A DNA stretch of 64,000 nucleotides from Ostreococcus mediterraneus. Lineage: Eukaryota; Chlorophyta; Mamiellophyceae; Mamiellales; Bathycoccaceae. The notes beneath the pieces were generated by a model. It had not been told where the DNA came from and ran no database searches. It saw only the letters and a program-made list of their open reading frames with translations. Position numbers and translations under genes: made by a program. Position 1 is the first letter of the stretch, and every line of letters begins with the position of its first letter. Below are positions 21,394-28,709 of this stretch, piece after piece. The stretch lies in the NCBI GenBank assembly GCA_012295225.1, contig WMKK01000009.1, positions 1-64,000 of the forward strand. Direction: 5' to 3'.

Positions 21394-21948
21394 TTACTTT
21401 GATTTCTTCGATTCAATCTTCGCGTTATTCTCCGCCTCCGCCTTGTCTTGCGCCGCCACGAGTTCGGTGTACCACACTCTACACCGTCCGTAGAGGTGGT
21501 ACAACCCAATCATGAAACCGGCGAGGACGCACTTCAACTCAAACTCTTTTCTGGTGTACGTCTGGGTGATTTGTCCGGGAATTCCAGACACACCCGCGTG
21601 CCACGACGCGGCGGCGACCAAATTCATTAAGAAATAATACAGCACATTCATCCCAATACTATCCAGCGCCACGGTCGCCATCACCCCGAGCATCGCGCTC
21701 ATCAGTCCCACGGACACAATTTGCAACCCGTATTTCCACGGCGTCAACGTCAACGCCACCGCCGTGAGCTGTATCACCGACATCTCATTCGACAGAGGAT
21801 GAGGGAACTTCCCCTTCACCAACCGCATGTACGACGTAAACGTACATAACACGCGAAACAAGTTGACGCTGTACTGAAACCCAAGTCGGTTGAAAAACTC
21901 CTCGCTCGCGTCGGTGATGATGTCGTACGCCTGATACGCGCTCCACAT
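21394..21948 (-). CDS. Hypothetical multi-pass membrane protein
   Basis: 184 aa from ATG 21948. It has about four hydrophobic helices ('MSVIQLTAVALTLTPW', 'LQIVSVGLMSAMLGVMATVA', 'NVLYYFLMNLVAAASW', 'LKCVLAGFMIGLYHLYG') and a Lys/Glu-rich cytosolic tail that ends 'KIESKKSK', a dilysine-like ER-retrieval signal (KKSK is close to KKxx). An ER or Golgi membrane protein is likely. Family not recognised. Confidence 0.72.
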   Translation of the reverse strand: MWSAYQAYDIITDASEEFFNRLGFQYSVNLFRVLCTFTSYMRLVKGKFPHPLSNEMSVIQLTAVALTLTPWKYGLQIVSVGLMSAMLGVMATVALDSIGMNVLYYFLMNLVAAASWHAGVSGIPGQITQTYTRKEFELKCVLAGFMIGLYHLYGRCRVWYTELVAAQDKAEAENNAKIESKKSK

Positions 21949-22254
21949 ATTTAATGGATGTACTCGATCGATTGATGCTGATTAAACCGTTACGACAGCC
22001 GTGCGTGTGCGATGACGCGTCCTCGTCGTCGTCGTCGTTCTCGCGCGCCACTGCGGCGCCGTTCGTCGCGCACGAAAAGTATATTCCCGCCACCGCTGAC
22101 GTGCCAAAGTTCGGACATGTGGCGTCACCAAAATTCGGACATATGGCGTCACGCCGCCAGCGGTCGCCCTCTCGGTTGGATATCGCCGCCAGACGACGAC
22201 GACGCCAGACGACGACGCCAGGCGTTGGGTGGATCGAGCATAGCGTAGGAAATC
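21949..22254. promoter_or_regulatory. Divergent promoter region with a 24-bp tandem repeat
   Basis: 306 bases between the minus-strand membrane-protein gene and the plus-strand candidate selenoprotein gene. It contains the near-perfect direct repeat at 22103-22150. No gene seen. Confidence 0.5.
22103..22150. repeat. Two tandem 24-bp repeats
   Basis: Units 22103-22126 and 22127-22150 share 22 of 24 bases (core TTCGGACATRTGGCGTCA). They lie about 105-150 bases before the candidate selenoprotein start, a position suited to a transcription-factor site pair. Confidence 0.85.
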
Positions 22255-22986
22255 ATGAGCACTCACGCCACACCCGCACGCGAGCGGCGGGACGATGGTG
22301 GTGGCGATGCGAAGACGCAGAAGATGACGATGGATGACGCGACGCTGACGATGTTGTCGCCGCCAAAGGCGCGGTTCAAGATGATGTTTCGGTCGAATTC
22401 GCCGCGCATCGCGGTGAAAGACGAGGGAGGGGAGAAAGAGAAGAACACGACGGATATGGAGATGTGAGCGGATTCCGATGCGCGAGCGGCGATGGAGCTT
22501 CATCGTGCGCTGAATAGGGTGTCGGATAGGGCGGCGCGAGAAAAGCGCGCAGAGACGGCGCGCGACGCGGATGATACGCACGGCGAAGATCCTGGGATTT
22601 TACCGTCGTGCTGAGCGTCGTATCCACGGAGTGCGACAGATTCTGTACCACATGGGTACATCTGTGGTTACCCCGTGGAGAGCGTTAGCAGCGAGTTGTA
22701 TGGCTACGTTCGCGGCACTCAGACGCAGCGCGGCGAACAAAGCGAAGCCGTCGTACGCGTCATGCGACTTTGGGGACGAGTGAGTGATGACGGGCAGATG
22801 GCGACAGAATTACACGTTCCTGTGTGTAAACGCGGGTACGTACCGTTCGATGCCGAAGGAAATCGCATGTATGGGTGTGGAAAACACTCGCACCTGAGAC
22901 GGGCAAAGATGCGTTCCGTTGGCGACGGCGCCGACGGGTACTCTCGCCCTGGTTGGGAACCGTTCAATCAGTGGAATGCGCCTTAG
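22255..22986 (+). CDS. Candidate selenoprotein of unknown family (in-frame TGA codons)
   Basis: One frame runs from ATG 22255 to a TAG at 22984-22986 and is broken only by TGA at 22465-22467 and 22612-22614. A SECIS-like element follows 14 bases after the TAG. Two readings fit. From ATG 22255 the protein is 243 aa with selenocysteine at 71 and 120. From ATG 22492 (MELHRALNRVSDRA) it is 164 aa with one selenocysteine at 41, in 'GILPSC-U-ASYPRS'. The Cys-Sec pair is chemically plausible for a redox site. The C-terminal 115 residues look well structured ('SSELYGYVRGTQTQRGEQ', 'VPFDAEGNRMYGCGKHSHL', 'GYSRPGWEPFNQWNAP') and hold three further Cys. No family recognised. An alternative is a 168-nt, frame-preserving intron (22464-22631) that would remove both TGAs. 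Its acceptor (GGAG) and lack of a CTNAC branch point differ from all eight introns placed in this window. Selenoproteins are known to be abundant in Ostreococcus. Confidence 0.62.
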
Positions 22987-23000
22987 GGGCATCGCGACGC

Positions 23001-23092
23001 GATAAAACGCTTCGTTGTTTATGACGACTCGATACGAATCACATCTTTCTAGCGATATATGTGGGTGTCGGAGTCTGATTTGACGTTTTATC
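23001..23092 (+). promoter_or_regulatory. SECIS element (form 2) in the 3' UTR
   Basis: Directly readable fold. Helix I is GATAAAACG (23001-23009) with CGTTTTATC (23084-23092), 9 perfect pairs. Then comes an internal loop (11 nt on the 5' side, 4 nt on the 3' side). The SECIS core is ATGAC (23021-23025) opposite TGAT (23076-23079), giving the U-U, G-A, A-G, N-N quartet. Helix II is GACTCGATAC (23026-23035) with GTGTC and GAGTC (23065-23069, 23071-23075), 10 pairs including one G-T, and one bulged G. The apical bulge GAAT holds the conserved AA (23037-23038), 11 nt from the quartet. Helix III is CACAT (23040-23044) with ATGTG (23059-23063). Order, spacing and core bases match eukaryotic form-2 SECIS elements, which recruit SBP2 for UGA recoding. 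Confidence 0.8.
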
Positions 23093-23258
23093 TTGCTCGC
23101 AAAATATTAGCAAAAAATTGTACGACAAAAACAAAGACGCGCGTCATTTGGCGTCATTAGATGAACCGCATGTAACATGCGCGGTTTGGGACATTAGCTA
23201 TAGTCAAATCAAGCATGTGTATATATATATATTACGAATATATCAGTTGATCGCTCAC

Positions 23259-25424
23259 TTACTTTTTCTTTGGTGTCTTTGCCTTCTTACTTTTTCCAGC
23301 CGGCGTTGAAGACTTCTTTGTCGCTAATTCTGCCTCAACTTCAGCCTTTGCCGCCTTGACATAACCGGGCACACGCTTGCGCTTCTTCTTTTCTTGCTGC
23401 TCGGTTGCAGTTGCCGCGTTAACGTCGTCAATCCGCGTGTCGTCGTCGTTTCCTGTGTCAAAGTATCCGCTCGCCATCGCGGCGCGTGCTTCGTCAAACG
23501 CGTCGTTGCTTGTCGGTACAGTTCTGTTGCTAAGCTTTTTAAATTTGCACACGAAGAAGCCATCCATGTTGTGCACATGGGGATAGAATCGTCGCGCCAT
23601 CTCCACGGATGGGTGAAAGTTCTTTCCACGGTAGCTCGTGAATCCTTTACGACCAAACTCCAACCCAGATGACACAATCTTCACGTCGCGTTTTCTCAAA
23701 ATGTAATCAACCACGGCTTCGTTCTCTTCAACTGCAATCGAACATGTGGAGTAGACAACGTATCCACCAGTTTTGCTGTTTGCGTCACAGCAATCAATAG
23801 CGGCAACTAAAAGTTCTTTTTGCAAGTGCGCACACTTTGCAATGTCCTCTGCGCTCTTGCTCACCTTCACCGAGCTATCCTTGGCGATGACACCCGTACC
23901 AGAGCACGGAGCATCGAGCAAGACACGATCGACGTGACCGATAACCTTTGGCAAGGCGCGACCGTCGTAGTTACACACCGTGGAATTCGTGCACCCAAGT
24001 CTTTGCAAGTTTGCCACGAGCGAAGACAAACGCTTCTTTTGATACTCGTTGGCGAAAATCATCCCAGTGTTTCGCATCAACGCCGCGAGGTAGGTGGTTT
24101 TACCACCTGGCGCCGCCGCCATGTCAAGAACGCGCTCACCTTCCTGCGGTGCGAGCGCCATGCATGGTAAGAAAGACGATGCAGACTGCAAAATGTAATG
24201 CCCCGCCATGTACTCTGGAGTCGCCCCGATGGGAACGCGCGAGTCGTACACGAGTAAACCAACCTTGGACCATTTCCCGACCGGATCCAAATTCACCCCG
24301 CGGTTAATCAAGCTTTCGGCCAACTCCCGTCGTCGAACCTTGAGCGTGTTCGTGCGAATCGTCACTGGACGTTGTTGCTCGTTCGCTTCGAGTAACTCCA
24401 TGGTTTCCTCCACGCTAAACGTGTCCAAAAAGTACTGAATCAAAAAGCTATTATACCCATAGTACGTCGCCAAATCCGAGACGAGACGCCCGATGTAATC
24501 CGCACGACTTTTACCACTCTCGCGACGGTTCTTAAAGTCTTTCAAAACGCGCACAATTTCTTGAATTCGCATCTGAATTGCACTCAAATCTGGCACGCCG
24601 TCGTCGTCTTCGTCGTCAGAATCGGGAAGTTGATATACGTCATCCTCTTGAATGTTCGTCTCAAGCTGCTCGGCGCGCGCATCTTCTTGCGCTTTGGCAC
24701 GACGAGCGTCTTCTTTTAAAGCCTTGCGCTCAATAGGTAACATCGCTTCCTCCTCCGAAGAGGATTCCGAGTCGTCGTCCGATGAACCCGAGTCGTCGTC
24801 TGAGCCTTCCTCCTCGTCCTCGTCCTCGTCCTCCTCGTCGTCATCACCAGCGCCATCGAGTGCGGCAAACTCGTCATCATCGTCTCCATCGTCATCATCA
24901 CTACTACTACCTTCATCGTCGTCATCGTCATCGTCATCGTCATCGTCGTCGCTCCCTGAGTTTTCCTCTGCCCGCGTCTTCGCGCTCGGCTTCAACCACT
25001 TTGCATTCTCGTCACTAAATCCCTTCTTCTTTGTCGACTTCTCCACCACTTCATCGTCGTCTTCACTCGCACTCGAACCATCATCCTCACTCGAACGCCC
25101 ATCATCGCTCGAACTCGCCGCGTTCGCCCTCCTCGTCTTCCCCGTCGTCGTCGATTGCCCACCCTTCGGTCGACCTCGACCCGCCGCCGCCGCCGCCGAT
25201 CGCGCCTTGACTCGATTCGCCCGCGCCGTGCGTGGGGTCACCACCGCATCGCGTCCACCACCGCGCGCGGGCGTCGTCGTCGCATCGGTCTTGATCGCGC
25301 GCGGCGGCGCCATCGTCCGTCCGTCCGTCCGTCCGTCGTCGTCCTCGCGCGTCGCGATGTCGTCGTCGTCGTCGCATCGGCGCGCGCGAAAACGCGCGCG
25401 CGATCGATCGATGACGCGAACCAT
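23259..25424 (-). CDS. NOP2: Nop2/NSUN1-type 25S rRNA cytosine-C5 methyltransferase
   Basis: 721 aa from ATG 25424, or 684 aa from ATG 25313 (MAPPRAIKTDA), which may be preferred. It is a nucleolar RNA m5C methyltransferase needed for large-subunit ribosome assembly. Motifs: SAM-binding 'LDMAAAPGGKTTYLAAL', 'VDRVLLDAPCSGTGV' with the release cysteine (PCSGTG), and the catalytic cysteine in 'YVVYSTCSIAVEENE'. Also present is the Nop2 C-terminal 'YPHVHNMDGFFVCKFKKL'. The N-terminal 270 residues are basic then strongly acidic (Asp/Glu/Ser runs at about 24610-25000), as usual in Nop2. The C-terminus is Lys-rich. It is divergent from the tubulin cofactor B gene. Confidence 0.95.
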   Translation of the reverse strand: MVRVIDRSRARFRARRCDDDDDIATREDDDGRTDGRTMAPPRAIKTDATTTPARGGGRDAVVTPRTARANRVKARSAAAAAGRGRPKGGQSTTTGKTRRANAASSSDDGRSSEDDGSSASEDDDEVVEKSTKKKGFSDENAKWLKPSAKTRAEENSGSDDDDDDDDDDDDEGSSSDDDDGDDDDEFAALDGAGDDDEEDEDEDEEEGSDDDSGSSDDDSESSSEEEAMLPIERKALKEDARRAKAQEDARAEQLETNIQEDDVYQLPDSDDEDDDGVPDLSAIQMRIQEIVRVLKDFKNRRESGKSRADYIGRLVSDLATYYGYNSFLIQYFLDTFSVEETMELLEANEQQRPVTIRTNTLKVRRRELAESLINRGVNLDPVGKWSKVGLLVYDSRVPIGATPEYMAGHYILQSASSFLPCMALAPQEGERVLDMAAAPGGKTTYLAALMRNTGMIFANEYQKKRLSSLVANLQRLGCTNSTVCNYDGRALPKVIGHVDRVLLDAPCSGTGVIAKDSSVKVSKSAEDIAKCAHLQKELLVAAIDCCDANSKTGGYVVYSTCSIAVEENEAVVDYILRKRDVKIVSSGLEFGRKGFTSYRGKNFHPSVEMARRFYPHVHNMDGFFVCKFKKLSNRTVPTSNDAFDEARAAMASGYFDTGNDDDTRIDDVNAATATEQQEKKKRKRVPGYVKAAKAEVEAELATKKSSTPAGKSKKAKTPKKK

Positions 25425-25469
25425 ACATGACGAACGCGTGTTCCTATATACGAACTTGTGTACCGGGTA

Positions 25470-25516
25470 CTACTAGTAGTACAACTTGTAGTACAAAATT
25501 GTAGTACAGTACGAGT
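25470..25516. repeat. TAGTAC-centred short repeats in a divergent promoter
   Basis: Three spaced copies of a TTGTAGTACA-like word (around 25476-25483, 25485-25495 and 25499-25508), ending with GTACAGTAC. Between the divergent Nop2 and tubulin cofactor B genes, about 200 bases from each start. Confidence 0.7.
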
Positions 25517-25707
25517 AGAAGGTTTATAAAATATAAAGTGCAAATACTGTACACAGTACGTGAAGTGAGATTAAAAACGACATGAAGGCCTACTTGCGTA
25601 GGCCCGTGGCCGGTCCGTCCGTCGTTGACCGCGGCGGCGCGTCGTGAGTGCCGTGCGCGTCGTCGCCGTCACCGCGAAGACTCGAGCGCGCGCGATAGGA
25701 AGGGGCG

Positions 25708-26526
25708 ATGAGCGGTGATGTAGCGGCGCTGCGCGCGTACGTGACCGCGGAGACCGGGGCGCAACGGGCGCACGCCTCGACGGTGCGCGTCACGGTGTCG
25801 CATTCAAACTTGCGCGCGACGTTTTTAGAGATCAAGTTTGACGTGCACGACACCGTTGGACGGGTGAAGGAACGGTTGATGACGCATTGTGGGACGAATG
25901 TGTCGGCGATGACGTTGGTGTTGAGAGATGTCGATGGGCGCGTGGTGGCGGCGATGAATGATGATTCGAAGATGTTGGGGTACTATGGCGTCGCGCACGG
26001 CATGGAGGTGCACGTGGTGGATAACGACCCGATGTCGTTATCCGCCGGTGGCTGGCTCGAGGATGTGAGTAAGGTGAAAAAGTATGAAATGTCAGAGGAG
26101 GATTACGACCGTCGGGAAGGGACGTATAGACAGTGGAAGCGTGAGCAACTCGCAAAAGATCCGACGTGGACGCTCGAAAAGGAAATGTGCGCGCGTCGCG
26201 GCGTGCCGTATGTGCCGCCCGAGGAAATCAACGATGATACCGGAGCGAATGATTTGAAGGATATTGTCGTCGGGGCGAGGTGCGAGGTGAATCCAGGGCA
26301 GAAACGTGGAGAGGTGAAATTTGTCGGTCGATGCGACGCGTTGCCGCCGGGATTTTGGGTTGGTATTCAATTTGACGAACCCGTGGGGAAAAACGACGGT
26401 AGCATTAACGGCAAGTGCATGTTCGAGTGCTTGGATGGCTATGGATCGTTCCAGCGCCCGAAGAACGTGTCGTGCGGAGACTACCCTGCGCTTGATGATG
26501 TTGACTTTTCCGAAGATGAAATTTAG
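25708..26526 (+). CDS. TBCB: Tubulin-folding cofactor B (ubiquitin-like + CAP-Gly)
   Basis: 272 aa from ATG 25708. It binds alpha-tubulin after release from the CCT chaperonin and, with cofactor E, helps dimer assembly and disassembly. The N-terminal ubiquitin-like fold covers about residues 25-115 ('ATFLEIKFDVHDTVGRVKERL'). A linker 'MSEEDYDRREGTYRQWKRE' matches cofactor B. The CAP-Gly domain at about residues 185-258 has 'GEVKFVGRCDALPPGFWVGIQFDEPVGKNDGS' (shown here only in part: 'GFWVGIQFDEPVGKNDGS') and 'YGSFQRPKNV'. It ends 'SEDEI', like the DEM/DEI tail of the family. Its stop is 42 bases from that of the convergent Ycf49-like gene. Confidence 0.93.
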   Translation: MSGDVAALRAYVTAETGAQRAHASTVRVTVSHSNLRATFLEIKFDVHDTVGRVKERLMTHCGTNVSAMTLVLRDVDGRVVAAMNDDSKMLGYYGVAHGMEVHVVDNDPMSLSAGGWLEDVSKVKKYEMSEEDYDRREGTYRQWKREQLAKDPTWTLEKEMCARRGVPYVPPEEINDDTGANDLKDIVVGARCEVNPGQKRGEVKFVGRCDALPPGFWVGIQFDEPVGKNDGSINGKCMFECLDGYGSFQRPKNVSCGDYPALDDVDFSEDEI

Positions 26527-26568
26527 CTGCTAGAATAAAATATCTTTTTTAACACTAATCAACGCGTC

Positions 26569-28146
26569 CTAAGCTTTGCTATCTTCTACTGCGACCAAGG
26601 TGGTATCGTCATCCACGGACGCATACACCGCAGTCAACGCATCGCGCGCTAAAACTCTACGCTCGCGGTTTTGCCACTTTTCAACATTCAGCGCGAGCGG
26701 CGTCGCCACCATGGCAAAGGCGACGATGTTGGTGTAATCACGCAACGCTCCGTCGGTCGGGTCGAACCAAGGCGATAAATATAAACTCAACCCACGCACG
26801 CCACTAGCCACGGCCAAGGAAAGCAACGCAACTTTGGTGATGAATATCCCGTCGTTATCTTCGGCCCAAAGTTTGGTGCCAAAATTCTCTACGTCGAAAT
26901 CCCACCACGACGTTTCACCTTCGTCCACGACGAGTTCATCAATGGATTGCGACGACGTGGCGAGCAAGGCGGCGAGTCTGTCGTCATCCTCGTTACGTTC
27001 GCGCCCAACTCCGGCGAGTTCACCCGCGGCGACGCACATGCCGACGTTGCCCATCATCGTAAACGCGCCTTGCGCGGCGACGAGCCAATCCAGGCTGCTT
27101 ACGTTGCCAAAAAAGTGCTGCGTAATGGCGCAAATCCCGCTCGCATGCAGCGGCAACATGCCCCACGTCAGCGTTCGCCACCCTCGATTGTTTCCTCGAT
27201 CGCGCTCGGCGTAATCCCACACCAAGCCCATGGCTAATAACCACTCCACCAGACTGAAAATGTGCACGCCCCACGTCGGGACGCTCAGCGCGTTTGCCGC
27301 CGGACGCGGCAAACCCAAGAATGCCGAGCTCGCTGACTCGAACTCGTCTCCCCATGACCGAAAGGCATCGACAGCGGTGTGTAATACCACGGGCGCCGTA
27401 TCAGGCACGATTAAGAGACGTTCGTCGAGGGATAACAACAACGACGTCGCTAACAATCCCACGCCGGCAAACGCTTCGACGACGCGGCCCGGACGACCAA
27501 CCAACGGCGCCTGTACCACCCTCGACGTCTTCGTCGCGCTCGCGCGTTCATTACCTCGTCGCACCGCGCGTTCATCACGAAACGCGAGCAATATCCTCAA
27601 GTTCGTCAAGCTAATCGCCGATTGAATGAGAAAATGAAACGCGTCAATGTTACTCAACACTTCCCCGTACGCGCTCTTCGTGTACGCCTCGGCGGGTATG
27701 GACACAATCACAAACAACAGCAACGTTGCAAACGCCTGATTCATCTCTTCCGTACTCGACTCGGCATCATTCAATCGCTTTAAAAACAATAAATACGGCG
27801 CCACGGAGAACGCAAACAACGGAGACGCCGCGCTCCACCAAAAACTATGCCCGTCAAACACCGCGTCTCGTATGCTCGTCGCGCTCAGCGCCCCTAGTCC
27901 GTCCAACGACGACGACGACGACGACGCCTGTGACGACGCAACGTCAAACACCACCGACAACGACGACGACGACGACGACGTCACCACCGCCGTCGACACC
28001 GCCGCCACCGCCGCATCGACGACGATATCATCCCATCCAGCGCGCACCGCGCGCGCGCATCCACGCCCGCGACGCGCGCGCCGCCCCACGCGCGCCGCCC
28101 GCGACGCCGTCGACGACGACCACGCCCGCACCCTCACCGCCATCAT
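26569..28146 (-). CDS. Ycf49-like plastid membrane protein (DUF3593 + DUF2499 fusion)
   Basis: 525 aa from ATG 28146 (tandem ATGs). The first 60 residues are Arg/Ala/Ser-rich, consistent with a plastid transit peptide. The first hydrophobic domain (about residues 100-200: 'PLFAFSVAPYLLFLKRLND', 'AFHFLIQSAISLTNLRILLAF') resembles DUF3593. The second ('VPTWGVHIFSLVEWLLAMGLVWDY' in part, 'LTWGMLPLHASGICAITQHFFGN', 'FTMMGNVGMC') matches DUF2499/Ycf49, encoded in some red-lineage plastid genomes and in cyanobacteria. A third membrane region near the C-terminus ('FITKVALLSLAVASGVRGLSL', 'PLALNVEKWQNRERR') follows. The function of these domains is unknown; a photosynthesis-linked role is suspected because of their distribution. 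Assignments are from memory of family patterns. Confidence 0.75.
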   Translation of the reverse strand: MMAVRVRAWSSSTASRAARVGRRARRGRGCARAVRAGWDDIVVDAAVAAVSTAVVTSSSSSSLSVVFDVASSQASSSSSSLDGLGALSATSIRDAVFDGHSFWWSAASPLFAFSVAPYLLFLKRLNDAESSTEEMNQAFATLLLFVIVSIPAEAYTKSAYGEVLSNIDAFHFLIQSAISLTNLRILLAFRDERAVRRGNERASATKTSRVVQAPLVGRPGRVVEAFAGVGLLATSLLLSLDERLLIVPDTAPVVLHTAVDAFRSWGDEFESASSAFLGLPRPAANALSVPTWGVHIFSLVEWLLAMGLVWDYAERDRGNNRGWRTLTWGMLPLHASGICAITQHFFGNVSSLDWLVAAQGAFTMMGNVGMCVAAGELAGVGRERNEDDDRLAALLATSSQSIDELVVDEGETSWWDFDVENFGTKLWAEDNDGIFITKVALLSLAVASGVRGLSLYLSPWFDPTDGALRDYTNIVAFAMVATPLALNVEKWQNRERRVLARDALTAVYASVDDDTTLVAVEDSKA

Positions 28147-28709
28147 CGTCCTCGACCGTCGTCGTCGCACGCCTCGATCGCGAAGCGACGCACCGCGCGC
28201 GGCGTCGTCGTGTGGCGCCGCGACGACGGACCACGGACCTCGAGGGTTTAGGGCCTATACCCTATACCCTAATCACTGACGTCGTCGTCGTCTATTGCGT
28301 AGTGAGAGCTCGAATCACCTCAAGACATCGAAATTTCACGCGCGCATGAGGGACGACTAGGCTACGAGTGTACTTATATATGGTACCACGTGCACTCGGA
28401 CTGATGGCGGTCTGATGGCGGTCCGGCCCGCAGAGGGGAACCGACGACCGACGCGACGACGACCGCACACGACGACGACGACGACGACGACGACGGTCGA
28501 CGACGACGAGGTCGAACGCGCGCGCGGGTGTGGGGTGTATTTCTTCGCGACGACCGCGCGGGTGGACGTCGCGGAGGCGGAGGCGGAGGCGGAGGCGGTG
28601 TCCGCGCGCATCGCGAATTGGTCGTTTCGCGTGCGCTGGTGATTGATTCATCGCATCAATCGTCGACCGACGCGCGTCGAAGAATCGACACAGTGGTGGT
28701 GTGGCGTAT
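28147..28709. other. Divergent intergenic region with telo-box-like element
   Basis: 563 bases between the divergent Ycf49-like gene and the next plastid-protein gene. It has a TTTAGGG followed by two CCTATAC units and CCTAA at 28247-28272, a TATATGG near 28375, and a (GAC)n run at 28471-28494. ORFs here are Arg/Thr low-complexity and judged spurious. Confidence 0.5.

Noticed and set aside
21954-22581. Overlapping plus- and minus-strand frames around 22.0-22.6 kb
   Set aside because: Arg/His-rich frames in the wrong register relative to the candidate selenoprotein; they do not explain the SECIS element.
24652-25476. 274-aa Ser-rich frame on the plus strand
   Set aside because: Antisense shadow of the acidic N-terminal region of Nop2; GAC/GAA codons read as poly-Ser on the other strand.
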